64,000 nucleotides of DNA from NCBI GenBank assembly GCA_033239525.1, contig BSYO01000003.1:28327540-28391539 (forward strand), in the 5' to 3' direction. This document shows positions 25,341 to 37,854 of this stretch, in pieces (positions within the stretch are counted from its first letter, which is position 1; each line of letters opens with the position of its first letter). Under the pieces are notes generated by a model. That model was not told where the DNA came from. It was given only the letters and a program-made list of their open reading frames with translations, and searched no databases. The position numbers were made by a program, and so were the translations under genes. This stretch comes from Nepenthes gracilis (taxonomy: Eukaryota > Streptophyta > Magnoliopsida > Caryophyllales > Nepenthaceae).

Positions 25341-28300
25341 GTTATATATAAAATTTACTATGATTATAATCTCGGTCACATCAATTTTTAACACTTTTCT
25401 TAGTTTTACTATAATATTAGTAAACAATAACAAATGCAAAGATAAAAAATTAGAAGTGAACCACCAATAAAAATATACAAGAATAAAACTAAAAAACGTG
25501 CTTTGAATTTTCTTAAAATTACATTTACAAAAAGTTATAATCTAAGCTGGACTAATCTAAACTAAATTATTTTACCTATACCCTTGTCTGAATTAAAAAA
25601 TTAATCATGCATATCTTTTTTTTTTTTTTCTATCTTATTTGGTTTATAATATTAATAAAAATTAATCAAACTCAATAAAATTTTAGGTCAATATGACCAA
25701 ACTAATCGGATGACCTAATTATAATCAAATTTATCCCAAACCTTCTAGTATATATTTGAATATTATTTTTTTAGATGAGGTTAAAAAAGATATTTTATAT
25801 GAATCTATTGGTTAATTTATGTTATTATTATTATATATCAAATATTAAAAATTAATTTTATATTTAATTTTATCTATTATAAATAACTAATTAAATAATA
25901 AAATATTAATTTTCAAACTGTATTTTTAAATTATTCTATTATCTAATAATAATTATTTTATTTTATTTTATCAACTCGACAAAATATAAAAAAATATATA
26001 TATTTTTTTTAGTTTTTATTGTGATTGGTCAATTATTTGAGTCTATTAAATTTGTTACTACTAATTTCAATGTCGAATATTGAAAACATTTTTTTTTGTT
26101 TCATGATATAGATGTATGTATGTATATGAGAACCTAGTCGGTCGGTCCGTCTATTTTGTCCACGGCTGTCCAGTCCGAATGTGCTCCGGTCGAGCTAACC
26201 ATGACACACCTAGCCTCCAGTTAGTCACCAGTCACTAGCCCATATCAGCCCCCCGCCACTCTAAACCATAGCCCCGAAGATGCAGTTGCAATTCCTCAAG
26301 GCACAAGCTTCATAATACGTGAATTTCTGATATATATGAAATTAATAATTAATGAGTTTCTCATGTGTTTATAATTCATCCACAACCACCCCCTCCCAAT
26401 GCGTAGTTAATGGCTTTATTTAATTGCGTTATGTTAATTAAAAGAAAAATCATTGCAGCCAAAATTTACCTATATACAAAAGCAAAATCAATTTTGAGGT
26501 TTTGTCAAAAGTTAAATATTGAAGCATTAATTTTTTAACATTCTAAATTATATAAACTTGACGGGTATACTTATTAATGGCCAATGTGGAGAGTCCGTCA
26601 AATAATTTAGCCTATAATAAAATAGAGGTCCAATTGGCCCCGTACAGCCCAAAATTGGTGGATAAATTTATCAATTTTATTTAAGCAGTTTATTTCTTAA
26701 AAGATGATGATACCAACTCTAACCGATCGAAGTGATTTTTTTCTCTTATCTGACTCAATGGTTTTGACCACCAGTTAGAAACCGCCAACTAAACGGCATC
26801 TTCTTATCCATCTGACGGTTTTTTAAGCGATTAGTAGGAAAAGTCAACCACCCCTTATTTTTATATAAGCCCATCATTCTCAATAAGAAAATGAGGACGA
26901 CATTTAACAAAACAAAATCTAACCAAAGATAAACTTAAAACGTTTCAAGCACACACATTTTCTTGTTAAGACAATTTTTAAAAAGCATACACCACAAATA
27001 AAAATTATTTTTATAAATATTTACACTTGCATCCTCCTTTTTTTTCTTTAAAGAGAGTAACTGATTTGAGCGTTGAAAGATATACCGAAAAGTGAGTCTC
27101 GTATATCCATTGATCGTACTTTGTTGTATTACACATGATTCAAATTAAAAGCGTACGGAGACTGAACCTCGGTCAGACCGATCGGAAAATTATTAACTCC
27201 CTAATCAGTATAATAATTCGGATTCGAGAACACATCAAAATCTAATTTAAATGGTTAATATTTATACAAAAAATTAACCAATTACCGAAGCTAAATTTTT
27301 AATATATCTCGTGTGAAATTTTCTAATATCTTTTCTTTTAAGTGATTTTTTTTTTGGCCAAATATTTAACGTTTAAGTCAACTACGAGTTAACTTTAAAT
27401 TAATATTCAAAATACTTAAATTAATAGTAGTCTAGATCATTAAATGGAAATAATATTATCTTAAAAACAAATTCAAATGCAAGTAAATTTTAATCTATTA
27501 GGGCACGCCCTCCGATGCTCCAGTAATTTGTTTAATCCACCGGAATAAGTTTAATTTGGTTCGTCATGTGTTTGAAGCCACTAATTATTGACGCCAGCGC
27601 ACTCCACGTCGTGATTTTATGCGGCTTTTAATTGGTGGATTAAGCATCCAATGTTTAGGATCAATATTTTTTTAAAAAAATTAAAATATTAAAATAATTT
27701 TATTTTTATTTATATTATTGTAATATAATTATTTTAATTATTTTAATATTTTTAATAAAATAAAAATTATTAGATTATTAATATTTAATTGACTGAGCTT
27801 GTAAAATAGAGGCTTTCTCTTCATTCTACTGCGATCTCCCCTCAATCTATAATACATTGGCCAACTAAGTCATTGCCTCACAACGCCCAAGCAAAAATTT
27901 AAAACAAAACAATAGGCATTGATAATAATCAAAATATTATGTCAGTGTATAAAATCATTAGTTATGTATAATTTTTAATATGCATTACACTTAACTATTA
28001 ATTAACATATGCAAAATACTATTAATATGTTATATAATTTTGAATTCATTAATCTTTAAAGGGTCTTTTTCTGTATGCTATACTTTCAGCGTATTATTTT
28101 AAAAGGTTGATATTATGGCTTATTTGCTTGAGCATGTTTGATTGATTTCTTACATCTCCTGAGGCTTATTATATATAAGTGGATTAAACTGTTCATTTTT
28201 TCTATAAGATTTTTTAAAAAATATTAAAAACTCAAACTATTAGCAAAAATTTTCTCTTTATTTTTATCTGTTTAGTTATCTGTTCAAAATATTTAAAAAA

Positions 28301-28860
28301 TTTACAATAAATGTCATAAATATTTCTGGTATAATTGGTATCGGCATTCAAATACCAAGACAAAACTTTGCCTGTGTGCATGAGCATGGAGCAGGCATGA
28401 GCATTGCCCAAAACTACTAGAATTAGCATGTAAGTGCCCTTGAGGTGTGCCTCATTTATGGGTGCTATTGTTATTCATAGATGTGAATTTCAACTTGAAC
28501 GGATCAAGTATCAACTGATCCTCTCACTGAATAATTTTATTAATTCAAGCATTCATCATCCAAACATCTTGTAAACTTTTATACCGTTAGTTAATGAATC
28601 AAAAAATATATAAATACAATAGTTATAAAATTTATAAGTGAGTAACTTATCCCAATATTTTGCACCTCCAATTATGGCATACGATTTGGGCACCAAAAAT
28701 CTAAGGCCTCATGCAGCCGTTCTCATGGTTGGAAATTGTGGGTGCAAGTCTTACAACTTGAAAGTCGTGAATGCAAATATCATGGCTTGAAAATTATGGG
28801 TGTAAAGTTTTTATTTTATCGGAAACTGTTCATTTTTGATGGAGTTTGCTTAGCCAGATG
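25341..28860. other. Intergenic, AT-rich
   Basis: No gene is supported. At about 27061-27085 the phrase CTGATTTGAGCGTTGAAAGA resembles the Gypsy LTR phrase at 8256, hinting at another LTR scrap. A GC-richer patch at 26135-26290 has no open frame I can recognise. Confidence 0.5.
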
Positions 28861-28866
28861 TATTTG

Positions 28867-29086
28867 TTATTTCTTTACACAAAGTTATGAAAATTTGATG
28901 ATTCATGAAAAATCTGGAATTTTTAGAAGAGTGTTCAATCTTTATGTAGGTAATTTACTTCCTAAAAATTCATATATTTATCATTTCTCTACGTAAAATT
29001 ATGAAAATTTGACGATTCATGTGAAGCTTGTAATTTTTGAAAAAATGTTCAATTTATTTTTTGTGGGTAATTTATTTCTTAGAGAG
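28867..29086. repeat. About 110-bp tandem duplication
   Basis: Unit 1 (28867-28980) and unit 2 (28981-29086) share TTATGAAAATTTGAYGATTC, GTTCAATYTWT and GGTAATTTAYTTCYTA in the same order. They are diverged and noncoding, with no known family. Confidence 0.6.
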
Positions 29087-29274
29087 CTTCTTATAAAAGC
29101 CACGGTTGGGTTGGATTCTCACCACCACTTCCATTCACTTTGATGTTACAAAGAAGGAGATAAACACTTTGAAAGAATTGAGGTAACCTCTGCTGCTGTG
29201 TATGTGGGAGAAACATCATGACTTACATAAGTGGTAGCTAACTATAACTGATTTTATGCAACAGGGATTTTTGC

Positions 29275-29508
29275 TCAAGACACTGAGCTTTTGACCCTGA
29301 TATTCTGGCTCTGGCCACCATCGATTCTCAGAGGAATGTCAACGAAGCTGCTTACGTATTTGTCAAGTGGATAAGGATAGAATTTGAACAGAATAGAATC
29401 AGGAAATTTTGCTGGTTTCTTTTTATAAATTCCACCAAACATTCCCTCATGTTGGAGGTGCTCGGATCTCATGCTCGAAGCATCTGCTGTATCATTCAAT
29501 TGTCCCAT
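29275..29508 (-). CDS. Small open frame, doubtful
   Basis: A 77-codon frame starting MGQLNDTADASSMRSEHLQ and containing KKKPAKFPDS. Composition is compatible with coding and slightly less AT-rich than its surroundings, but I recognise no domain and see no decisive splice or promoter signal. It could be one exon of a gene, a gene fragment, or chance. Confidence 0.2.
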   Translation of the reverse strand: MGQLNDTADASSMRSEHLQHEGMFGGIYKKKPAKFPDSILFKFYPYPLDKYVSSFVDIPLRIDGGQSQNIRVKSSVS

Positions 29509-29509
29509 A

Positions 29510-30448
29510 TCATTGTTTCAACAAACTTAATGAAACATGAATATCTATCTTGGATTAAAGTAATAACATTTATATAACCAAAAAATTAGTTTTTTTTTCG
29601 TCATGTAAATAATAAAAATATCCATCGTTTATATATAAATAAGGGCAATTATTCAGAAAAGTCTTTTTCAGATTTAAAAGTTATTAATATGGTTTCTTTT
29701 TACCGTTAATGTATTTTTGCCATTTTTCAATGTGTTTTTCTAAATTTACTATCCATTGATGTTTGTAGTTTGTATACTATTTGTTTGCCTCATCATAGAT
29801 TCGAGGGACGTAGGCCTGGTTTTTACTTCAATTCTCATGTTCCAGAGAAAACTAAAATTCCACACAAATATCACACAGATTAACAATTTCCCGGCAGAAT
29901 ATTAGCAATCATTTTTGTTGCGACAGTTGTTATACACATAAGAAAACCCAGTTGCTAGAAATCTATGCTCTTCTGCTGACTCGAGGAGATTCGGGACCAG
30001 TATACGTGAAAGTTTTATGGAAATGGATAGGCCCTTGTCTTTCTCCACATCAACTCAATTACCGCATCTCTGTAAAGTGCCGAAATGAACATCCTTCTTC
30101 ACATAAAATGAATGGAATTTGATCAAGCCGTCTACTTGCACCTTTTTTTCTCTTCAAACTCTAGAGTTTAAAAAAGAAAATTAAAAAAAAAAAAATGAGA
30201 ATGGACTGGCATGGCATCAATAATCCATTAAGTTGTGTGAGATTTCGATAACCAGTGTATATAACAAAAGCTCACTTTTCCAGACATAATCAGATAGTAC
30301 ATAGCTAATTTGATTTTGAAGGATAGATACCTGTCTAAGTATGGATGATCAGGGTATACTGCCATGCAATCGATTGTTGATGATCACAGAATATATCCCT
30401 TTTCTAAGAACTATATATGATACATATGTGTGTGTGTGTTGAGCTGTA
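29510..30448. other. Intergenic
   Basis: A stretch before the Copia insertion with no supported gene. It ends with a short (TG)n run at about 30427-30440. The five bases TAGAC at 30449-30453 are the left target duplication of the adjoining element. Confidence 0.5.
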
Positions 30449-30453
30449 TAGAC

Positions 30454-31164
30454 TGTTGGGGAAAAAAAAAACTCGGACTGCACGGTGACCGAGCGGACAG
30501 AGTTCTCGGACAGCACACAGAGCAGAGCTCTCGGACGGCAAGGAAAGTAAGGATAGAGAACAAAGGAGAACACACAAATTTTAACGTGGAAAGCCCTTTT
30601 AAACCAAGGGAAAAACCACGAAGAAATGTACTATAAGAGAATTGTTTACAGGTGTTGGCTACTCAAGCTCTAACGAAAGAAAACAATCTCAAGTGTACAA
30701 CCTTCATCTCTCAAAGTATATCTCTCTCTATCTTTACAACAAAACTTGCCCACAGCTCTCTCAATGCTCTTAGAGCTCAAAATGTCCCAACTCTAGCACA
30801 CACCAGCAGGGGCAACAAGCTCATGTATATATACACAAAAGGTGGCGTGTTCGCCCACCCTACTGGACGTAGGTCTCCAGACCTACGCCCTAGGCCTGCC
30901 ATGGCAGGCGCATGCTTGGCATGTCAGATGGCAGGTCTGTCATCGGGAAGCTGCAGCCACTGCAGCATCCAATCAGAGTGGGTGACCAACCCACCTGTAA
31001 AAACGGCCACTTGCAGGCCTACGTTGATAGAGACAACGCCTACGATTCTAGGCTCCTCGTCCTCGTCCTCAGCAACCGCTCGGACATGACGCTTCAACAA
31101 AGTCCTCGTCCATTCTCCCTAATGGAGTCCGCGGACATCATGCCACTCGGGAGTGACCCCAACA
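30454..31164 (-). repeat. 3' LTR of the young Copia element
   Basis: A 711-bp LTR bounded by TGTTGGGG and CCCCAACA. In the sense direction it has the U5-like box CGTGGTTTTTCCCTTGG then CTTTCCACGTTAAAA near its end (plus 30570-30620). Confidence 0.95.
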
Positions 31165-31175
31165 AACTTCCCCTC
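31165..31175 (-). other. Polypurine tract of the young Copia element
   Basis: On the minus strand GAGGGGAAGTT directly precedes the 3' LTR, the standard plus-strand DNA primer position. Confidence 0.75.
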
Positions 31176-31189
31176 ACGACCGAGTGGGA

Positions 31190-34100
31190 GTGAAGTTAGT
31201 TAGACCAGTAATGTCACAACAAGCTTCTAGCTTCCCCTTTGGCAAAATCTTGGTCAGCATGCCTGAGACATTTTCTCCTGACCGGACCTTCCCAATTGAT
31301 AGTTGCCCATCATCAAAAACATCTCTCACCCAATGATATCGCACGTCAATATGTTTTGACCGAGAATGGAATGAGGAGTTTTTACACAAGTGAATGGCAC
31401 TTTGACTATCACAAAGGACTTCGTACGTCTCATGCCTTAGACCCAACTCTTGGACGAACCTTTTCATCCAAAGCATCTCTTTACAGCCCTCGGTCACGGA
31501 ATAAACTCTACTTCCGTAGTGGAGAGAGCGACGCACCCGCAACTTGACCGCCAGAGACCGCCTCCCGCAAACTTCACCAAGTATCCTGACGTTGATTTCC
31601 TAGAATCAACGTCCCTCGCCATCTGCGTCCGTGTCCGTACGCAATCACCGAGGTTTTCATTTCAAACTCGCAAACCCGTCTTGGAGGTCCTGCCAAGATA
31701 TCTCAAGATCTACTTCACCGACCAATGCTCCATACCTGGGTTTGAGAGGAATCTCGCTCACAAGGCCAACCGCATGAGCGATGTCCGGCCGCGTACATAC
31801 GGCCACAGACATAAGGCCGCGCTAACGGCCGAGGAGTAAGGTACCTTACTCATGCGCGCCTTCTCAGTGTCCGAGGACGGACACTGCTGTTTGCTCAACT
31901 TAAAATGGTTGGCCAAAGGAGTGCTGACAGGCTTCGACCCTTCCATGCTGAATCTCTGAAGCACCTTTTCAATATAGCCTTCCTGGGACAGCCAAAGCTT
32001 CTTACCCTTTTGGTCGTGAGAAATTCTGATTCCCAGAATCTGTTTCGCCGGTCCGAGGTCTTTCATGGCGAAAGACTGTCCGAGTTACTTCTTCAGCTCC
32101 TTGATCCAAGCACTATTTTGTCCGACAACCAGCATGTCGTCCACATAAAGGAGAATGATGACGAAATCATTTTCCGAGAACTTCTGCACAAAGACACAGT
32201 GGTCTGAAGAAGTCTTATGGTATCCTTGTCCGACCATAACAGACTCAAACTTCCGATACCACTGTCTCGGAGCTTGTTTCAGCCCATATAAGCTCTTCTT
32301 CAAACGACAAACCAGTCCCTCCTTTCCTTTGACTTCAAAACCATCTGGTTGTTCCATGTAGATCTCTTCCTCTAGATCTCCATGGAGAAAAGCTGTCCGG
32401 ACGTCCAGTTGCTCGATCTCCAGGTCCAAAGCTGCTGCCAGTCCGAGCACTACACGGACGGAGGACATCTTCACAACAGGCGCAAAAATTTCACCAAAAT
32501 CAACACCCTTTCGTTGACCAAATCCCTTGACCACAAGTCGTGCCTTGTGTCTCGGGGCGCTCGGGTCCTCGGTCGCCTTCAGCCAGAAAATCCATTTGTT
32601 CTTCAGGGCCTTCTTCCCCTTAGGCAGCTTGGCTAGCTCAAAGGTATGGTTCTCATGAAGTGAGGTCGTTTCCTCTTTCATGGCCTCAAACCATTTATCA
32701 TTCTGGGAGCTCCTCATAGCCTCGCTAAAATCCTCTGGTTCTCCAGCATCAGTGAGGAGGACGTACTCACTTGCTGGAAGGCGGACAAACGGTCGTCTTG
32801 GCCTGGACGACCGTCTCACAGGGGCCTCCTCATCCACTTGACGCACCAAATCTTCAACCTGATCCTGAGGCGCTGGAATTGTCTGATCCTAGTTGGCAAC
32901 AACTCTTGGTCTGCTGACGTCGGATGCAAGACGTACAGGACGGACACCATCACTGTCACTATTGTCCGTCTGGGAAGTGTTGGGCAGAGACTTCAACTCT
33001 TTCCCAAAGTCTTCAATGGTCTCGTCCTCAACGAAAATCACGTCTCGTGACCGTACCAGCTTCTTTTCCTTTGGGTCATACAGTCTGAACCCAAACTCAT
33101 CCTCGCCATAGCCCAGAAAGACACATTGCATGGTCTTTGGCTCAAGCTTGGTTCTCTCATCACTCGGAACATGAACAAAGACTTTACAGCCAAAAGTCCT
33201 GAGATGGTTGTAAGCTGGTTCCCTTCTGGTCCAAATCCACTCTGATACTTCCCCATCCAGAGGCTTGCAAGGCTGCCAGTTGATCACGTGGGCGGCCGTC
33301 TTCAAAGCCTCGGCCCAAAAAGATCCCGGAAGCCTGGCCTCGGACAACATGCACCTGACTCTTTCCATCAGAGTGCGGTTCATCCTCTTGGCCACGCCAT
33401 TCAGTTGCGGCGTCTTGGGTGGAGTCTTCTGATGTTTGATGCCGAGAGTCTTGCAATAGGCATCAAACGTTCCAATGAACTCACCGCAGTTGTCGCTCCA
33501 CACGGCCTTTAACCTCTTCCCGGTTTCTCGCTCAACGAGCGCATGGAACTGCTCAAAGGTTCCCACAACCTGGTCCTTGGTTTTCAACGGGAACACCCAC
33601 AGCTTCCTTGAACAATCGTCAATGAAGGTCACAAAGTATTGTGCACCCCCAAATGACTTCTCCGATAGAGGTCCACACATGTCTGTATGGACGAGTTCCA
33701 AGACCTCGGACTTCTTGGAAGATGCGTCTCCTGAAAGGGAGACCCTTTGCTGCTTCCCCGCCAAGCAGTGAGGGCAAGTCCTCGGCCTGTCTCCATCCAC
33801 TTCCGGGATGAGACCCTTCTTGGCCAGATGACTCATGCCATGCTCACTCATGTGTCCGAGTCTCTTGTGCCACAGGTCCGAGGACTCCACATTCCCCATA
33901 GCATTCACCTCTGCTACCTCGGCCTGGGCGTTCATTGTGTAAAGGCCTGAAGCCCTTACTCCTCGAGCAACCACCATCGAGCCCTTCTTCAGCTTGAAAC
34001 TGCCGTTACAAAAGACGCTGCAGTAGCCATCATCGTCGAGCTGTCCCGCTGAAATGATATTCATGCGAATATCGGGGACGTGTCCGACGTCCCTCAAAAT

Positions 34101-35168
34101 CATCCGGGTACCAGTGTTTGTCAACAAGGAGATGTCTCCTCGTCCAACAATTTTGGACGTCTCCAAGTTGCCCATCTTCAATACTCCTGGGGCGCAGGGA
34201 GTATAAGTGGAGAATAGCTCTCTCCTGGGAGTGACGTGGATAGATGCGCCAGAATCCACCACCCAGTCAGAGGCTTGCTCAGCCACGCTCACTGAGTCTT
34301 CAGACTCGCAAGCCAGAAGGAGGTCACCTCCTGTGACGACAGAGACCGAGGACTCTTCCTCGCCGCGTCTCTTCATGCCCCTATCTCCTCCAGCGTTTTC
34401 ACGCTTCCATTTGTAACAAAATTTCTTGATGTGGCCCTTCTTGCCACAATGATGGCACTCCATATCCTGATATCGAGAACGTGACTTACTCCGCCCTTTG
34501 TCTTCAGACTTTGGGCCACGTCCTCGGCCTCTTCCCCTTGACTCAGTGACAAGGACCTCGAATTGCTGAGAGGTCGTCGTTCCCTGAGAACGCCGCCGCA
34601 CCTCCTCGTTCAGCACAGCTCCTTTGACCATCTCTAAGCTCACCACGCTGTTTGGAGCTGTATTGGCTATGGTGACCCTCATGGTCTCCCATGAGTCCGG
34701 GAGGGTTGCTAGGAGCCAGAGTTCGAGCACCTCATCCTCGAACTTAATACACATGCCAGTCAACTGGTCCACACAGCCCTGAAATTCAGTCAGGTGGTCT
34801 GCAACAGATGATCCGTCCTTGAAACGGATATGTACCAGCCTCATCAAGTGATAAATTTTGTTATTCCCTGACTTAGAAGCAAAAAGCTTCTCCAACTTTT
34901 CCCAAAGCGTCTTGGCATTCGTTTCTCTGCGAACGTGGTTGTGCACGTTGTCATCAACGAACTGCCGTATAAAGCCGCACACTTGCTTGTGTTCCAGCGT
35001 CCATGCCTCGTCCGTTTTTCCCGCCGGCTTTTCTGTGGCAAAAACCGAATTGTGCATGGACTTCACATACAGCAAGTCAGACATCTTGCTTTGCCAAGTG
35101 TCATAGTTGGATCCGTTCAAATAAGGCATTTTGCTTCCGTACTCCATAGCAGCCGACAACAAGATCAC
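31190..35168 (-). pseudogene. Copia gag-pol, interrupted
   Basis: The frame from 35168 to 32889 is open for 759 codons. It covers Gag with a CCHC zinc knuckle (Cys238 to Cys251), an aspartic protease with DSGA at Asp305, and integrase with an HH-CC zinc region and HTD. A TAG at 32889-32891 then interrupts it, and the same frame resumes through reverse transcriptase (YVDD present) to a second stop at 32085. After about 31860 the frame shifts several times, and only the RNase H tail is readable (31542-31174). Two integrase residues are abnormal: Lys594 stands where Copia integrases have the catalytic Glu of the GVAER block, and Cys561 replaces a glycine of the SDNGGEF block. The copy is therefore dead in its own right and could move only with help. 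Confidence 0.9.
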
Positions 35169-35186
35169 CGTACAAAGAACCTAAGT

Positions 35187-35197
35187 CTCTGATACCA
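35187..35197 (-). other. Primer-binding site, initiator tRNA-Met
   Basis: The minus strand reads TGGTATCAGAG two bases inside the 5' LTR, the standard complement of the plant initiator tRNA-Met 3' end. Confidence 0.9.
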
Positions 35198-35199
35198 CT

Positions 35200-35909
35200 T
35201 GTTGGGAAAAAAAAAACTCGGACTGCACAGTGACCGAGCGGACAGAGTTCTCGGACAGCACACAGAGCAGAGCTCTCGGACGGCAAGGAAAGTAAGGATA
35301 GAGAACAAAGGAGAACACACAAATTTTAACGTGAAAAGCCCTTCTAAACCAAGGAAAAAACCACGAAGAAATGTACTATAAGAGAATTGTTTACAGGTGT
35401 TGGCTACTCAAGCTCTAACGAATGAAAACAATCTCAAGTGTACAACCTTCCTCTCTCAAAGTGTATCTCTCTCTATCTTTACAACAAAGCTGGCCCACAG
35501 CTCTCTCAATGCTCTTAGAACTCAAAATGTCCCAACTCTAGCACACACCAGCAGGGGCAACAAGCTCCTGTATATATACACAAAAGGTGGCGTGTTCGCC
35601 CACCCTACTGGACATAGGTCTCCAGACCTACGCCCTAGGCCTGCCATGGCAGGCGCATGCTTGGCATGTCAGATGGTAGGCCTGTCATCGGGAAGTTGCA
35701 GCCACTGCAGCATCCAATCAGAGTGGGTGACCAACCCACCTGCAAAAACGGCCACTTGCAGGCCTACGTTGATAGAGACAACGCCTACGATTCTAGGCTC
35801 CTCGTCCTCGTCCTCAGCAACCGCTCGGACATGACGCTTCAACAAAGTCCTCGTCCATTCTCCCTAATGGAGTCCGCGGACATCATGCCACTCGGGAGTG
35901 ACCCCAACA
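35200..35909 (-). repeat. 5' LTR of the young Copia element
   Basis: A 710-bp LTR, near-identical to 30454-31164. It would drive the element leftward, away from the glutaredoxin gene that starts 347 bp to its right. Confidence 0.95.
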
Positions 35910-36117
35910 TAGACCACCCTAGAAGATTCATCTGTTATTGTAATGGTGCTGAATGCAAGTTGTTCACTGCAAAATAGGTCATTGTCGTCGAAGTCATCAG
36001 AGTAATTGTTCTTATCCTTTCGAAGATCATGACGAACTTCTTCCTTTATATCTTTAAAACTTGTTTTCTCACCAAAATTGCCTTTCCTTTTCGGATAAAA
36101 CAAAGTCAATCCAGACC

Positions 36118-36129
36118 CTTATAAATTGG
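36118..36129 (+). promoter_or_regulatory. Probable TATA box of glutaredoxin 1
   Basis: CTTATAAATTGG lies about 130 bp upstream of the ATG and 209 bp from the LTR edge, so the core promoter is intact while anything further upstream has been displaced by the retrotransposon. Confidence 0.5.
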
Positions 36130-36256
36130 GAGTTGAGATCTGAAGAATCCCCACCAGAACAAACCCTCAGAAAAACACACTCACTTCCCATACTTCCTTA
36201 CCAATACTTTTCTCGGGAACTTCAGCTGTTTTGTTCAAGTGTTGAATCAACACTAA

Positions 36257-36565
36257 ATGGACAGAGTAAACGAGTTGGCAAAGATGAAGGCAGCTGTGAT
36301 TTTCACCAAGAGTTCGTGCTGCATGTGTCACAGCATCAAGACGCTCTTCTATGAAATGGGCGCGAGCCCTGCAGTCCATGAGATTGACCGCGATGCTCGA
36401 GGAAAGGAAATGGAGTGGGCCTTACAGAGGTTTGGCTGCAACCCCACTGTCCCGGCGGTCTTCATAGGCGGAAAATATGTGGGCTCGGCCAGGGATGTGC
36501 TTTCCTTTCACCTTGATGGCTCTCTGAAAGACATGCTTATAGAAGCAAAAGCTATCTGGTTCTAG
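36257..36565 (+). CDS. CC-type (ROXY-like) monothiol glutaredoxin, intact
   Basis: An intronless 102-aa protein, the usual length of plant CC-type glutaredoxins. It has the CCMC active site at residues 21-24 (TKSSCCMCHSIKTLF), the TVP glutathione-site loop at 64-66 and a GGKYVG block at 71-76. The C-terminus AIWF resembles the ALWL-like ending through which ROXY proteins engage TGA transcription factors. These proteins act in cytosol and nucleus in redox-linked gene control during stress or development; that is family knowledge. The ATG was chosen because MDRV is the family start and an upstream TATA box fits. A second, broken copy lies 9.7 kb away on the same strand. An LTR ends 347 bp upstream and a solo LTR begins about 450 bp downstream. 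Confidence 0.95.
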   Translation: MDRVNELAKMKAAVIFTKSSCCMCHSIKTLFYEMGASPAVHEIDRDARGKEMEWALQRFGCNPTVPAVFIGGKYVGSARDVLSFHLDGSLKDMLIEAKAIWF

Positions 36566-37012
36566 TGATCCCTCAAACAAGCAAGAAGCAAGCTTCTTCT
36601 TCTACTTCTTTTTTTTAATTGCAGGAAGTAATTGCACCACCACAAAAGCTTGGAAACGATGTGCATCAAGGGCTTTTGTTTTTATAAGCTTTTGAAAACT
36701 TCATTCTGCCTCAAGTTTTAACTGTTCTCTAACGTCTGTACTAAAACTTTACAAGCACAACATCTTAAGAATCCTTTGCAACTACATTTTATTACTGTAT
36801 ATGCTCAATTATAGACATGATTGACATCAACCTCACCCGTCAAATTCAAACTTAGTGAACAATCTTTGAATGGATAAAGTGTTAAAGAGGATTTTCAAAC
36901 TGAACCGCCAAAAACTAGCATGATAATTACTGATAGAGTTAAAGTCATCTTTTAAACTTTGATCTGATAGAACCCAAGGGAAGAAACCTCACAGCTGTGG
37001 AAATTATTATGC

Positions 37013-37854
37013 TGTTTGATCCCAAAGGATGGAGCGTTAGGAATCACTCCCGTGTGGAAGTCCCCGTGACTAAAGAATTTGGACGGAACACGTGTGTGTG
37101 CTAAAAGGAAGGAATTCCGGTTAACTACGTTGACCGGAACATTCTAGACGATCAACTTTGTCGGTCAATATATTGACCGGAAAAAGTTGTGAGACGACTG
37201 ACTCTGCCGAAAAAGCAGGACGGACTACTTCGACCGGTCAATGGAGTGATTGACCGGCTAATATGAGATGACGGTCAACAGAGTTGACCGGCTGGATATG
37301 GAAGGTCTGAATGACTGTTATATCCCAAAAGGTGTACAGTTGACCTACCCAATTGGATAGTTGGTAAACGTCATTCTTGGGACTCCAAAGGCTGATCGGT
37401 TTGTAGGAGTAGGCATGCACCGCCTGCTGCAGGATAGGGCGTGCGTATGCACACATGCAAACCTTGGAAGTTGAGCACCAACCACCAAGTTAGGCTATGG
37501 TGAGGGACATGTGTATATATGTGTGTATATACACACTCAGCAAAGAGAGAGAGGTGACACCGGATAAGTAGTGAAAAAGAATGTGTGAGAAAAATAGAGG
37601 AGAGAAAGTAAAAAGAAAGAGAGCCGTGAGGAAAAACAAAGGAGAGGGTTTTGTTTACTTTTGCTCTGTTCTTATTTTCGCCTCCTGTAATTTGTTCTCA
37701 TATTTAGTGATTTGGTGGACTTAGTGTCTCGTGGTTTTTTCCTTATTTTAGAAGGATTTTTCACATAAAATATTTGGTATTTATTTCTCTTCTTTTGCCT
37801 CTACTTTATAGTACTTGTATGCTTTGATCAGTTGGCCACCCATTTCGGCCAACA
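37013..37854 (+). repeat. Solo LTR, plus sense, related to the one at 46858
   Basis: It begins TGTTTGATCCC and ends CGGCCAACA. Near its end it has TCGTGGTTTTTTCC then AAGGATTTTTCACATAAAAT, the U5-like box of the other Copia LTRs here, and the same box with close spacing occurs in reverse in the solo LTR 46858-47968. It also carries the palindromic GGTCAA/TTGACC array. No matching target duplication was seen, so the ends are approximate, and an end at 37906 is also possible. No internal coding region adjoins it. Confidence 0.6.
37117..37345. promoter_or_regulatory. Array of inverted W-box-like palindromes in LTR
   Basis: Four palindromes of the form CCGGTCAAy...rTTGACCGG lie at 37117-37137 (one mismatch), 37162-37179 (perfect, no loop), 37234-37257 (9-bp arms, 6-bp loop) and 37272-37290 (8-bp arms, 3-bp loop). 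A lone TTGACC is at 37340. TTGACC/T is the core bound by WRKY factors. Binding is inferred, not shown. Confidence 0.6.

Larger units (their letters stand above)
30454..35909 (-). mobile_element. Copia LTR retrotransposon, young, full length
   Basis: A structurally complete element of 5456 bp. The LTRs are 30454-31164 (3') and 35200-35909 (5'), starting TG and ending CA, and differ by about 17 substitutions by my count (about 97-98% identity). A perfect 5-bp target duplication TAGAC lies at 30449-30453 and 35910-35914. The primer-binding site and polypurine tract are in place. Internal order is gag, protease, integrase, reverse transcriptase, RNase H, the Copia order. The frame is interrupted, so it is not autonomous now. 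Its 5' LTR lies 347 bp upstream of an intact glutaredoxin gene and points away from it. Confidence 0.95.

Noticed and set aside
32838..34416. Several plus-strand frames across the young Copia element
   Set aside because: They are antisense shadows of the gag-pol frame in GC-rich coding sequence.
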